From JBGPLJ01 sp035644395 (GTDB taxonomy: Bacteria > Pseudomonadota > Gammaproteobacteria > Steroidobacterales > Steroidobacteraceae): DNA of 64,000 nt. This document shows positions 26,109 through 35,190 of this stretch, piece by piece. Position 1 is the first letter of the stretch. Every line of letters starts with the position of its first letter. Both the position numbers and the translations under genes were made by a program. Under the pieces are notes generated by a model, which saw only the letters and a program-made list of their open reading frames with translations, did not search any database and was not told the origin of the DNA. The DNA is taken from the NCBI GenBank assembly GCA_035644395.1, contig DASQOR010000028.1:186001-250000 (forward strand). Direction: 5' to 3'.

Positions 26109-27338
26109 TCAGGATTTCTCTTTGGACCGGATGGTAGCGCCGTCGCGCAGGGCGGTGGGCGGATTCACGACGACCACCTCGCCCGCACGGATGCCGGCCA
26201 GCACGTCGATGCTGTCACCACGCGCGGCACCGAGCCGCACGGCCCTGCGTTCGACCCGGCCGCGATTGATCACCCAGACAATGGATTGTTCGCCGTCGTG
26301 CGCGATGGCGGAGTTCGTCAAGCGCGCAACGGGCTTCGCGGCCGCTGGATCGACGGGCGCCGCATCGAGAAAATGAACCTTCACGCCCATGTCGGGCAGG
26401 ATCCGTGGATCCAGCTGGTCGAACGCGAGCCGCACCCGCACGGTCGCCTTGTCCCGGTCCGCGGTCGGCACGATGTTGATCACATGCGAGGCTATCGCCC
26501 AATCCGGGTACGCGTCGAGGCGCGCTTCGGTCCGTTGCCCTGAACTCACCCGGTTGATGAAGGACTCATTGACGTCGACCTCGATCTCGCGCGAGTCCAT
26601 GTCGACAACCGTTGCGATGCCGGTGCGCGTGAAGCCGCCGCCGGCCGAAACGGGCGAAATCATTTCGCCGGGCTGGGCGTCCTTCGAGGTGACGACCCCC
26701 GCAAATGGAGCCCGCACCAGCAGGTCATCGAGACCAACCTGCGCAAGCTTGACATTGCCCGCGGCAACCTCGATCTGGCTGTTGAGCGCGGCAAGCCGCG
26801 CCGTCAGCGCTCCCGCTTCCGCTTCGGCTGCGTCGAGTTCGGTTTGACTCACGAGGTTCTGGGCGCGCAGCGTGCGCCGGCGCTCCATGGTCCGTTTCGC
26901 ATCCGCGAGCCGCACCTCGACTTCGCCGTAATCGTTGCGGGCCGCTTCGAGCTGGCGCGTCGCCACCTCGAACTGCGCCCGGTTGAGGGAATCGTCGAGG
27001 CGGGCGAGGACCTGGCCTTCCTTGACGACCATGCCCTCCTCGACCTTCACCTCGACGATCTTGCCCGTGACCTTGGAAGAAACGGTCGCGAGGCGCCGTG
27101 CGACCACGTAGCCCGATGCATCGAGAACGGCGGCGGCGCCGGAGCCGCTGACGGCCTGCGCGATCGTCGTCTCGACTTCGACGGCATGCGTGCCACGCAT
27201 CAGCCAGAACGCGACACCCCCCGCCAGGGCAAGTCCCGCCACGACGAGCGCGGCCATGCGCCGCGGCCCGGGTCTCGCGGGCACCGGCGTGGCGCGTTCG
27301 ATGCGCAGACTATTGAGCGCGTCCTCGTCTACTGGCAT
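26109..27338 (-). CDS. Membrane-fusion protein (HlyD/MacA family)
   Basis: A 409-residue periplasmic adaptor with one N-terminal transmembrane helix (about residues 29-47, ALVVAGLALAGGVAFWL). It then has half-motifs of a lipoyl domain (TGKIVEVKVEEGMVVKEGQVLARL and LLVRAPFAGVVTSKDAQPGEMI), a helical hairpin between them with heptad-like Ala/Leu/Arg pattern, and beta-barrel segments. It heads the five-gene export cluster. No outer-membrane TolC gene lies nearby. The exported compound is unknown; lipids, peptides or macrolide-like compounds are handled by relatives. Confidence 0.88.
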   Translation of the reverse strand: MPVDEDALNSLRIERATPVPARPGPRRMAALVVAGLALAGGVAFWLMRGTHAVEVETTIAQAVSGSGAAAVLDASGYVVARRLATVSSKVTGKIVEVKVEEGMVVKEGQVLARLDDSLNRAQFEVATRQLEAARNDYGEVEVRLADAKRTMERRRTLRAQNLVSQTELDAAEAEAGALTARLAALNSQIEVAAGNVKLAQVGLDDLLVRAPFAGVVTSKDAQPGEMISPVSAGGGFTRTGIATVVDMDSREIEVDVNESFINRVSSGQRTEARLDAYPDWAIASHVINIVPTADRDKATVRVRLAFDQLDPRILPDMGVKVHFLDAAPVDPAAAKPVARLTNSAIAHDGEQSIVWVINRGRVERRAVRLGAARGDSIDVLAGIRAGEVVVVNPPTALRDGATIRSKEKS

Positions 27339-27412
27339 GGTGCGGCCTGAATTTCAGGGCGCAAAACGATAGCACAGCGCCCCGATCGACATCTCCCGGC
27401 CCGACGATCTTC

Positions 27413-28213
27413 ATGCAACTCATCGACATCGGCATCAACCTGGCGCATTCGAGCTACAACCGCGATCGCCGCGCCGTGATCGACCGCGCGCGGGCGGCTG
27501 GCGTCTGCCGGATGATCGTGACCGGTAGCGATCTTGCCGGCATCGCACGTGCGGTCGAGCTGGTGCGCGAGTATCCCGACCTGCTGTCCGCGACTGCAGG
27601 CATTCATCCGCACCATGCGGCCGAACACGATGCCGCCGCATCCGATGCCTTGCGGACCTGGCTCAAGCGCCCGGAAGTTTCCGCCGCAGGCGAATGCGGC
27701 CTCGATTACTGCCGCAACTACGCCCCGCGCGACCTGCAGCTGGCGTCATTCCGCCAGCAGCTCGAAATCGCGGCCGAACTCGGGCGGCCGGTATTCCTGC
27801 ACCAGCGCGATGCTCACGAGGATTTCATCGGACTCGTGCGGGAATTCCGCTCGCGGCTTCCCCGCGCCGTCGCGCACTGCTTCACCGGGACCAAGGAGGA
27901 GGCACGCGCGTGCCTCGATCATGACCTGCACATCGGCATCACGGGATGGATCAACGACGAGCGCCGTGGCGCGCACCTGCGCGAAGTCGTGCGCTTCGTG
28001 CCGGCCAACCGGCTCATGCTCGAGACCGATGGGCCCTATCTCCTGCCCCGCGACTTGAAACCGAAGCCCGCATCCCGGCGCAACGAACCGATGTATCTTC
28101 CCCATATCCTGGCGACGGTCGCCGCGGCGCGCGGCGAAGCGCCTGAGGAGCTGGCGGCATCGACCACGCGGACGGCACGCGAATTCTTCTCGCTGGCTGG
28201 CCCGACGTGCTAA
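27413..28213 (+). CDS. tatD: TatD-family metal-dependent DNase
   Basis: A 266-residue TIM-barrel hydrolase. The N-terminus MQLIDIGINLAHSSY follows the E. coli TatD pattern rather than the HxH of YcfH. Further metal-binding and catalytic segments are TAGIHPHHA, AAGECGLDYCRNYAPRD, VFLHQRDAHEDF, AVAHCFTGTKEEA, and LMLETDGPYLLPRD. Such proteins are 3'-5' exonucleases acting in DNA repair or quality control. The gene stands alone, divergent from the membrane-fusion gene. Confidence 0.92.
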   Translation: MQLIDIGINLAHSSYNRDRRAVIDRARAAGVCRMIVTGSDLAGIARAVELVREYPDLLSATAGIHPHHAAEHDAAASDALRTWLKRPEVSAAGECGLDYCRNYAPRDLQLASFRQQLEIAAELGRPVFLHQRDAHEDFIGLVREFRSRLPRAVAHCFTGTKEEARACLDHDLHIGITGWINDERRGAHLREVVRFVPANRLMLETDGPYLLPRDLKPKPASRRNEPMYLPHILATVAAARGEAPEELAASTTRTAREFFSLAGPTC

Positions 28214-28223
28214 AAGATCTCAC

Positions 28224-28250
28224 ATCAATAATATTCTGTAACTTATTGAT
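28224..28250. repeat. Perfect inverted repeat in an AT-rich leader
   Basis: ATCAATAA (28224-28231) and TTATTGAT (28243-28250) are perfect 8-base arms around an 11-base loop, directly followed by ATATAAAT and the ATG of the peptidase gene. The 45-base spacer is sharply AT-rich against its surroundings. It may be an operator or a promoter element. Confidence 0.6.
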
Positions 28251-28258
28251 ATATAAAT

Positions 28259-29674
28259 ATGACTACTGCAGACATCCGTGCCCATGCCGATCGCGTCTGG
28301 CGCGATTCCATCGTCGGCGAGCTCAAGCGCTACATCGCCATTCCGAACAAGTCGCCCGGCTTCGATCGCGATTGGGCGGCGCACGGCCACATGGAGCGAG
28401 CGGTTGCGCTGATCGCGGACTGGTGCCGCAAGCAGCCGCTCAAGGGAGCGACCGTCGAAATCGTGCGCTTGCCCGGTCGCACGCCGCTCCTCTTCGTGGA
28501 TGTACCCGGGACCGGATCGGACCGTGTGCTCCTCTACGGTCACTACGACAAGCAGCCGGAATTCACCGGCTGGCTCGAGGGGCTCGGGCCGTGGACGCCG
28601 GTCATCCGCGACGGCAGGCTCTATGGGCGCGGCGGCGCCGATGACGGTTACGCCGCGTTCAGCTCACTGACCGCCATTGCAGCCCTGCAGGCCGCCGGTA
28701 TTGCGCACGCCCCCTGCGTGCTCATTATCGAGGGCTGTGAAGAAAGCGGCAGTTATGATCTGCCCTACTACATCGAACACCTCGCCGCGCGCATCGGCGA
28801 GCCTTCGCTCGTCGTCTGCCTGGACGCCGAATGCGGCAACTACGAGCAGCTGTGGTGCACCACATCGCTCCGCGGAAACCTGACGGGCACGTTGTCCGTC
28901 GGGGTGCTGAAGGAAGGCGTGCACTCCGGCATGGCGAGCGGCATCGCCCCGTCGAGCTTTCGCATCCTGCGCCAGCTCCTCTCGCGTATCGAAGATGAGA
29001 AGTCGGGCGACCTTCTCATCGAGGCGCTGCACGTGCCGATTCCAGCCGACCGGCGGCGGCAGGCCCGCACGACAGCGGAACTCCTCGGCGATGAGGTGTT
29101 CCGCAAGCTCCCGTTCGTAGCGGGTGCGCGCCCCGTCTCGAATGATCCGGTGGAACTCCTGCTCGGCAGCACCTGGCTGCCTACGCTGGTCGTTACCGGT
29201 GCGGACGGACTGCCGGCCTTGAGAGATGCGGGAAACGTCCTGCTGCCGGAGGTGAGCGCAAGACTTTCCTTGCGGCTGCCCCCGACCGCGGATCCTGCGA
29301 AAGTGGCGACGGCGATAAAAGCGACACTCGAAGCCAATCCCCCGTACGGCGCCGCCGTGCAGTTCGAGATCGACTCATCCACCGGCGGCTGGAACGCGCC
29401 GGTCGTCGCACCCTGGCTCGAACAGTCGGCCGAGCGCGCATCGCAGGAGATCTTCGGCCGCGCGGCGATGTACATGGGCGTCGGCGGCACGATTCCCTTC
29501 ATGGGAATGCTCGGCGAACGCTTCCCTCGCACGCAGTTCCTGATCACGGGCGTCCTCGGCCCGCAGGCCAATGCGCACGGGCCGAACGAGTTCCTGCACC
29601 TGGAAAAGGCGAGCCGGCTGACGGCCTGCGTCGCGCTCGTGATCGCCGATCACTTCGGGCGACAATCAGACTGA
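28259..29674 (+). CDS. M20-family metallopeptidase (dipeptidase-like)
   Basis: A 471-residue zinc hydrolase of the M20 carboxypeptidase/dipeptidase family. Zinc and catalytic residues are visible in LLYGHYDKQPEFTGW, YGRGGADDGYAAF, IEGCEESGSYDLPYY and CLDAECGNY, with the last ligand in PQANAHGPNEFLHL. The lid domain lies at about residues 200-330. No signal peptide is seen. The ATG has no Shine-Dalgarno sequence and follows the AT-rich inverted repeat. Substrate is unknown; family members cleave dipeptides or N-acyl amino acids. Confidence 0.88.
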   Translation: MTTADIRAHADRVWRDSIVGELKRYIAIPNKSPGFDRDWAAHGHMERAVALIADWCRKQPLKGATVEIVRLPGRTPLLFVDVPGTGSDRVLLYGHYDKQPEFTGWLEGLGPWTPVIRDGRLYGRGGADDGYAAFSSLTAIAALQAAGIAHAPCVLIIEGCEESGSYDLPYYIEHLAARIGEPSLVVCLDAECGNYEQLWCTTSLRGNLTGTLSVGVLKEGVHSGMASGIAPSSFRILRQLLSRIEDEKSGDLLIEALHVPIPADRRRQARTTAELLGDEVFRKLPFVAGARPVSNDPVELLLGSTWLPTLVVTGADGLPALRDAGNVLLPEVSARLSLRLPPTADPAKVATAIKATLEANPPYGAAVQFEIDSSTGGWNAPVVAPWLEQSAERASQEIFGRAAMYMGVGGTIPFMGMLGERFPRTQFLITGVLGPQANAHGPNEFLHLEKASRLTACVALVIADHFGRQSD

Positions 29675-30265
29675 AGGGTGCGAGCTCGGCGTGGTCTGGC
29701 GCTTCACCTGCTCCCAGCCCCCGCGGAACTGGTCGACATGCGAAGCCATCGTCGCCATGTCGACGGGCGCGAACTCGGCGGCGAGCGATTCCAGCATCAG
29801 CACGTACTTCGGCATGCCTTTCGGAAAACTCGCCTTGCTCGTGAATACGATGCGCCCTTCCACTGGCACTTCACCGGCCAGCCGGCGGACCGCGGCCAGT
29901 CGATCGTAGAGCGCCTGCTGCGGGTTCGCGAACGAGTAGCGGCGCTTGCGCGTCATGACCGCCCATTCGCTCATCTGGTCGCCGCCGAATACGTTGCCCC
30001 CATTCTTGCGCAGGTCGACTATCAGCACGCCGCGCTGCGTGAGGAGCAGGAAGTCCAGATGGTAGTAGCCGTCCATGCCATCGGGCACCATCACGTTGAT
30101 CAGGGTTTCGTAGCCCACCCGGTTGACTGTCGCGATCAGGATGCGTCGCGCGCGAAAGCGGCGGTAGCGCGCGAGCGCGAGGATGCCGACAATCAGCACC
30201 GCGAGCATGCCCGCCGCCTGCAAGCCCCATTGTTCGATCAGCTCTCTGACTTGTGGGTCCATCAT
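29666..30265 (-). CDS. NERD-domain membrane-anchored protein
   Basis: A 199-residue protein with one transmembrane helix near the N-terminus (about residues 16-34) and a NERD (nuclease-related) domain. Typical segments are FLLLTQRGVLIVDLRKNGGNVFGG, which matches the acidic-strand region of restriction-endonuclease folds, and FANPQQALYDRL. NERD proteins are thought to act on DNA, but few have been tested. Its ATG overlaps the thrC stop, so it is translated with the threonine operon. Its end overlaps the convergent peptidase gene by 9 bases. Confidence 0.75.
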   Translation of the reverse strand: MMDPQVRELIEQWGLQAAGMLAVLIVGILALARYRRFRARRILIATVNRVGYETLINVMVPDGMDGYYHLDFLLLTQRGVLIVDLRKNGGNVFGGDQMSEWAVMTRKRRYSFANPQQALYDRLAAVRRLAGEVPVEGRIVFTSKASFPKGMPKYVLMLESLAAEFAPVDMATMASHVDQFRGGWEQVKRQTTPSSHPSV

Positions 30266-31569
30266 CGATCCCGAGTGAGCAGGTTCCTGAGGTCATCGCC
30301 CGTCGCGCCGATCTCCGTCGAGCGGCTCGGCAAAGCAAGCAGCCGGGCCAGCGCAGGCGGCACCTCGATCGCACGGCCGATGAGCGGCTCGACGATCTCG
30401 TCGAATTTCGCCGGATGCGCTGTCGCGACCAGCACCCAGATTTTCCCGCGCCGGCGCTCCTCCGTCAGCAGATCATAAACGCGCGCGGCTGTCGCCGTGT
30501 GTGGACACCAGATGCGGCCATAGCGGGCGTAATCTCGGCGAATCTGCTCGCGGATCTCGGCGTCACTCACGGAATACGCGCGGACATCGGCCGCGAGCCT
30601 GGACCAATCCGGCTCGAGATTCCGCAATCGCTCGAAGTTGCTTGGATCGCCGACATCCATGGCCGACGCGAGCGTCGCGATGCCGGGCCGCGGCCGGTAC
30701 TCGCCGCTCACCAGAAAGTCGGGGACCGTCCGATTCGCGTTGTGCGCGAGCAGGATCTCATCGATGGGAAATCCGAGCCGGCGCGCCCAGACGCAGGCGA
30801 GCGCATTGCCGAGATTGCCGGCCGGGACGATGTATGAGGCCGGCCGGCCGTGGCGGCGCCCTATCTCGAGGCTTGACGCGGCGTAATAGACCGCTTGCGG
30901 CAGCAGGCGCCCGATATTGATGCTGTTGGCGGATGACAGGTCGTGGGTTTTCGCGAGCGCCGGATCACGAAACGCCTCCTTGACGAGGCGCTGGCAATCG
31001 TCGAACGTCCCCCGCACTACGACGGCCCGCACGTTGCCGTCCCAGCAGGTGAGCTGCTGCTGCTGGCGCTTGCTCACGAGGCCGCGCGGAAACAGCACGA
31101 CGACCTCGATGCCCGGGCGCGCGTGGAATGCGGCGGCGGCCGCTCCCCCGGTGTCACCCGATGTCGCCACCAGAATGGTGAGCGGCCGCGTCGCGGCCTG
31201 GCGCTGCCGGACCATGCAGGCCGCCAGAAAGCGCGCGCCGAAGTCCTTGAATGCCGCCGTCGGTCCGTGAAAGAGCTCGAGCACCGCCGCCGTGCCGGGC
31301 GCGCCGGTGAGTTCCGTCAAGGGCACCGGAAAATTGAACGCTTCGGACAAAATGGCGCCGAGCTCCGGTGCCAGCGCATCGCCGTCGAGGAATGGCGCGA
31401 GCGCGCGCAGCCCCACAGGCAGGAGCGCCGTGTCGTTCGCGACCGCGCCAGGAGGGATTGCCGGCCAGGATGCCGGCACGTACAGCCCGCCGTCCGGCGC
31501 GATGCCCTGCACGATCGCCTGCGACAGGGCGACGGCCGGAGATCCGCCACGGGTGCTCGCGAACTTCAT
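30262..31569 (-). CDS. thrC: Threonine synthase
   Basis: PLP enzyme converting O-phosphohomoserine to threonine, 435 residues. The PLP lysine is in FHGPTAAFKDFGARF (about residue 107), followed by VATSGDTGGAAAAAF and the SANSINIGRLLPQ and PAGNLGNALA segments. The ATG at 31569 overlaps the thrB stop (ATGA); the longer frame beginning at 31734 lies inside thrB. It is the third gene of thrABC and is coupled at its 3' end to the NERD gene. Confidence 0.95.
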   Translation of the reverse strand: MKFASTRGGSPAVALSQAIVQGIAPDGGLYVPASWPAIPPGAVANDTALLPVGLRALAPFLDGDALAPELGAILSEAFNFPVPLTELTGAPGTAAVLELFHGPTAAFKDFGARFLAACMVRQRQAATRPLTILVATSGDTGGAAAAAFHARPGIEVVVLFPRGLVSKRQQQQLTCWDGNVRAVVVRGTFDDCQRLVKEAFRDPALAKTHDLSSANSINIGRLLPQAVYYAASSLEIGRRHGRPASYIVPAGNLGNALACVWARRLGFPIDEILLAHNANRTVPDFLVSGEYRPRPGIATLASAMDVGDPSNFERLRNLEPDWSRLAADVRAYSVSDAEIREQIRRDYARYGRIWCPHTATAARVYDLLTEERRRGKIWVLVATAHPAKFDEIVEPLIGRAIEVPPALARLLALPSRSTEIGATGDDLRNLLTRDR

Positions 31570-32498
31570 CGGCTCTCGACAATGCTGGCGCCACTGAGCG
31601 ACGTGGCGGAAATCCAGTGATCCGATCCGAGCTTGTGGTCCGCGAAAGCGCGCACCATCCGATCGCGTATTGCTGGCGCATCGCGCGACTCGCACCACGC
31701 GAACACCGTCGGACCGGCACCCGAGATCGAGCAACCGAGAGCGCCGGCGCTGCGCGCGGCCGCCTTGACCAGCGCAAAGCCCGGGATGAGCGCCTGCCGC
31801 TGTGGCTCGATGATCACGTCCTCGAAGGCATCGCGGATCATCGCGAGATCGTTCGTGTAGCAGCCCGCGATGAAGCCCGCGAGATTCGCCGTCTGCCAGA
31901 TGACGTCCGACAGTTCGCAGGTGGTCTTGAGGATCGAGCGTGCCTCACGCGTCGAGAGGAACATGTGCGGATGCACCAGCACGCAGCGGATGTCCGGCGG
32001 CACCGGGATCTGCTTGATGCGCGGATTGTCGATGCCGACCGTCAGGACGAGGCCGCCGAAGAGCGACGGCGCGATGTTGTCGACGTGTATCGAGCCGCTC
32101 GCGACCTGCTCGCCCTGCATGGCGAACTTGAGGAGTTCGAGGCGGGTCAGCTTCGCTGGCAGCAATTCGTTGGCCGCGACCACCGCGCCGACCGCCGACG
32201 CTGCGGAACCGCCGAGCCCCGAACCGAGCGGAATGCCCTTCTCGATCGTGACCTCGAATCCAAATTCGAGGCCGAGTTCCTCCTGCATCGCCAGCAGTGC
32301 GCGACCAGCCGTGTTGCGTGCCGCCTCCAGCGGAAGCTTTTCGGCAATGCCGGTGATGCGCTCGATGCGAACGCCGGGCGTCGCGCTCCTGCGCAAGGTC
32401 ACGCGGTCGCCGATCGCCTCGACGGACTGCCCGAGGATGTCGAAGCCGACCCCGACGTTCCCAACGCTGGCCGGCGCGAAGGCCGTGACTTGGTCCAC
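31566..32498 (-). CDS. thrB: Homoserine kinase
   Basis: GHMP-family kinase phosphorylating homoserine, 310 residues. Visible motifs are FAPASVGNVGVGFDILG at the N-terminus, the phosphate-binding loop GIPLGSGLGGSAASAVGA (about residues 86-103), and GCSISGAGPTVFAW near the C-terminus. It starts nine bases after the thrA stop and overlaps thrC by ATGA. Confidence 0.95.
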   Translation of the reverse strand: MDQVTAFAPASVGNVGVGFDILGQSVEAIGDRVTLRRSATPGVRIERITGIAEKLPLEAARNTAGRALLAMQEELGLEFGFEVTIEKGIPLGSGLGGSAASAVGAVVAANELLPAKLTRLELLKFAMQGEQVASGSIHVDNIAPSLFGGLVLTVGIDNPRIKQIPVPPDIRCVLVHPHMFLSTREARSILKTTCELSDVIWQTANLAGFIAGCYTNDLAMIRDAFEDVIIEPQRQALIPGFALVKAAARSAGALGCSISGAGPTVFAWCESRDAPAIRDRMVRAFADHKLGSDHWISATSLSGASIVESR

Positions 32499-32507
32499 TG
32501 TGAGCCT

Positions 32508-34997
32508 CTATAGCTTCGTTCCGAGGTAGGCGCTCACCCGCAGGAGGTCCGCAAAGACGCCCGCCGCCGTGACCGCGGGTCCCGCGCCCGGCCCTTGCAC
32601 GACGAGCGGGTTGTCGCAGTAGCGATCCGTCACGAATCGCACGACATTGTCGGTGAGCGCGATGTTGGCAAAGGAATGGCGCGCATCGAGCTCGACGAGA
32701 CCGACGCAGGCGGCGCCGCCCGCATCGAGCCGGCCGACGTAGCGCAGGAGCTTGCCCTTCGCCTGCGCCGCCTCGAAACGCTTGAGCATTGCGGCGTCAT
32801 ACTGCGGCATGCGTTCGAGGAACTCATCGATGCTGCATCCGGTGAGCGCCGCGGGCACGAGACTCTCCACCACGACGTCCTGCATCTCGAGCGGCAATCC
32901 CATTTCGCGCCCGAGAATGATGAGCTTGCGCGCGACGTCCAGGCCCGAAAGGTCATCGCGCGGGTCCGGCTCCGTATAACCCTTCGCCCGCGCGGCTTTC
33001 ACGATGCTGGAGAAGGGCTCCCGCCCGTCGTAGACGTTGAAGAGGTATGCGAGCGTGCCTGAGAGCAGGCCCTCGACGCTGCGGATGCGGTCTCCCGTCT
33101 CCCTGAGGTCGCGCACGGTCGTGATGATCGGCAGCCCCGCGCCGACCGTCGCCTCGTAGAGGTAGTGTGCGCCGGTCGCGCGTCGCGCTTCCTGCACGGC
33201 GCGAAACGAACTCAACGCGGCCGAGTTTGCCTTCTTGTTCGGCGTGACGACATGAATGCCCGCCGCGAGCCAGCCACGGTAGTGCCCGGCTATCTCGGCG
33301 GATGCGGTGCAATCGATGAGGATCGTGTGCGGCAACCACGCCGCGTGCAGATGGCTCACGAACCGCGCCAGGTCCGTCGGCTCCGAGGCGCTCGTCATGC
33401 GATCGCGCCAGTTCGTGAGATCGATCGCCCCGCTCGCGAGGTACATGCGCTTGGAGGTCAGGATGCCGCGAACGCGCAGGTCGAGCTTGAACTCCCGGCG
33501 CAAGCGTTCGCTTTCCCCCGCGATCTGGTCGATCAGGACGCTGCCGACCGTCCCGGGGCCGATGACGCCGATCGAGATGGTGTGCGGCGAGAGATAGAAA
33601 CCGGCATGCACGCCGCGTAACGCGCGCGCCGCATCGCGGCCATCGATGACCACCGAGATATTGCGTTCCGAGGCGCCCTGGGCGATGGCGCGCACGTTGA
33701 CGCCGGAGCTGCCGAGCGTGCCGAACACTTTGGCCGCAACGCCGTGCGCCCCCGCCATCCCGTCGCCGACCACCGCGAGAATGCTCGAGCCGCGGCTGAC
33801 CTCGACGCGCTGGATCTGCCCCTGGCGCAACTCGCTGTCGAATGCGCGCCGCACCACGTCTTCGGCCCGCGTCGCCTGTGCTTCGGGGATCGCAAAGCAG
33901 ATGGAGTGCTCGGAACTGCCCTGCGAAATGAGGATCACCGAGATCTGCTCATCGCGCAGCGCGCCGAACAAGCGATGCGCGGTGCCCGGCACGCCGATCA
34001 TGCCGGCGCCCTCGAGGTTGACGAGCGCGATGTTGTCGATGCTCGTGATGCCCTTCACCTTGAGCTTGGAGTCCGGCTCCGCGCAGATGAGCGTGCCGGG
34101 CTTGGCGGCCGCGAAGGTGTTGCGGATGTAGATCGGAATCCGTCGCGAAATCGCCGGCGCCATGGTCTGCGGGTGGATCACCTTGGCGCCGAAATAGGCG
34201 AGTTCCATGGCCTCGTTATAGGACAACGAGTCGATCACCTGCGCGTCGGGGACCAGCCTCGGATCCGCGCTCAGCACGCCGTCTACGTCCGTCCAGATGT
34301 GGATCGCGCGCGCATGGCAGAGCGCACCGAAGATCGAGCCGGAGAAGTCACTGCCGTTGCGGCCGAGCGTCGTCTGGATGCCCTGGCGGTTGCGTGCGAT
34401 GAAGCCCGTGATGATGAGCGTGCCGTCGAAGGCTTTCTCGACGAGCGCGTCGAAGTTTCGCTGGGAGGCATTCCAGTCGACCGCGGGGCCGAGTGAACCC
34501 CAGTCGACCACGACCACGCGCCGCGCATCGAGCCAGCGAACTTCGCCCGGGCGCTTGCCGCGCTCACGCAGGAATTCGCCGAAGAGACGTGTCGACCAGA
34601 TCTCGCCGAAACCGGCGATCAGGTCACGGATGTTTTCGGCTGCCGCGCGGATCAGCCGCACGCTTTGCAGTATGGCCTCGATGTCGCGCAGTTCCGCGTC
34701 GAGTTGCGCGATGTAACGGGCCGCGGATTCGGGCTTGAGCAGCGCCCCGGCTATCGCCACGTGCCGGGCGCGCAGGTCTGCGAGCCGCGCCGCGTACGAG
34801 CCATCCTGTGCTTCGGCAAGCGCCACGAGGCCGAGCAGCATGTCGGTGACACCGCGGCAGGCCGACAGCACGACGCCAAGGCGCCCCGGCTCGTGACTCT
34901 CGAGGATGTCCGCGACGCGCCGGAAGCAATCCGCGTCGGCGACGCTCGAGCCGCCGAACTTGTGAACGATCCAATCCGATGCCGTCATCTCGCCCAT
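32508..34997 (-). CDS. thrA: Bifunctional aspartokinase I / homoserine dehydrogenase I
   Basis: First and third enzymes of threonine synthesis in one 829-residue chain. The aspartokinase part (about 1-300) has WIVHKFGGSSVAD, GRNGSDFSGSI and TDVDGVLSADPR. Two ACT-type regulatory domains follow (about 315-465, with GMIGVPGTAHRLF and GSSILAVVGDGM). The homoserine dehydrogenase part (about 470-829) has IGVIGPGTVGSVLIDQI, VTPNKKANS, GAGLPIITTVRDL and GYTEPDPRDDLSGLDVARKLIILGRE. A Met four codons in is an alternative start. Feedback by threonine is expected. No Thr/Ile-rich leader peptide was found upstream. Confidence 0.96.
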   Translation of the reverse strand: MGEMTASDWIVHKFGGSSVADADCFRRVADILESHEPGRLGVVLSACRGVTDMLLGLVALAEAQDGSYAARLADLRARHVAIAGALLKPESAARYIAQLDAELRDIEAILQSVRLIRAAAENIRDLIAGFGEIWSTRLFGEFLRERGKRPGEVRWLDARRVVVVDWGSLGPAVDWNASQRNFDALVEKAFDGTLIITGFIARNRQGIQTTLGRNGSDFSGSIFGALCHARAIHIWTDVDGVLSADPRLVPDAQVIDSLSYNEAMELAYFGAKVIHPQTMAPAISRRIPIYIRNTFAAAKPGTLICAEPDSKLKVKGITSIDNIALVNLEGAGMIGVPGTAHRLFGALRDEQISVILISQGSSEHSICFAIPEAQATRAEDVVRRAFDSELRQGQIQRVEVSRGSSILAVVGDGMAGAHGVAAKVFGTLGSSGVNVRAIAQGASERNISVVIDGRDAARALRGVHAGFYLSPHTISIGVIGPGTVGSVLIDQIAGESERLRREFKLDLRVRGILTSKRMYLASGAIDLTNWRDRMTSASEPTDLARFVSHLHAAWLPHTILIDCTASAEIAGHYRGWLAAGIHVVTPNKKANSAALSSFRAVQEARRATGAHYLYEATVGAGLPIITTVRDLRETGDRIRSVEGLLSGTLAYLFNVYDGREPFSSIVKAARAKGYTEPDPRDDLSGLDVARKLIILGREMGLPLEMQDVVVESLVPAALTGCSIDEFLERMPQYDAAMLKRFEAAQAKGKLLRYVGRLDAGGAACVGLVELDARHSFANIALTDNVVRFVTDRYCDNPLVVQGPGAGPAVTAAGVFADLLRVSAYLGTKL

Positions 34998-35190
34998 TCT
35001 CTGAATCTCATACGCCTTGAATCATCGCGCACTCGCAACGAGCGGCCGCGGGGAGGCTCATGCCCCCGCCGTTCGGCCGGCCCTCGTCAGGCGGTCCACG
35101 ACTTGAAGTGATGCACTCGCGGGTAAGTCACCGGCAACTCTAACTTTGGGTGCCACCCACGGGCAAGGATCGGCCGGCAGCCGGCGTCGG

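Noticed and set aside
35048..35069. GCGGGG/CCCCGC hairpin between the acyl-CoA dehydrogenase and thrA as a terminator
   Set aside because: The stem is real but short and has no U-tract on either strand, and such GC hairpins are frequent in this DNA.
34998..35190. thr attenuator leader upstream of thrA
   Set aside because: No short reading frame rich in Thr and Ile codons and no terminator/antiterminator pair could be found; the spacer shows nothing else.
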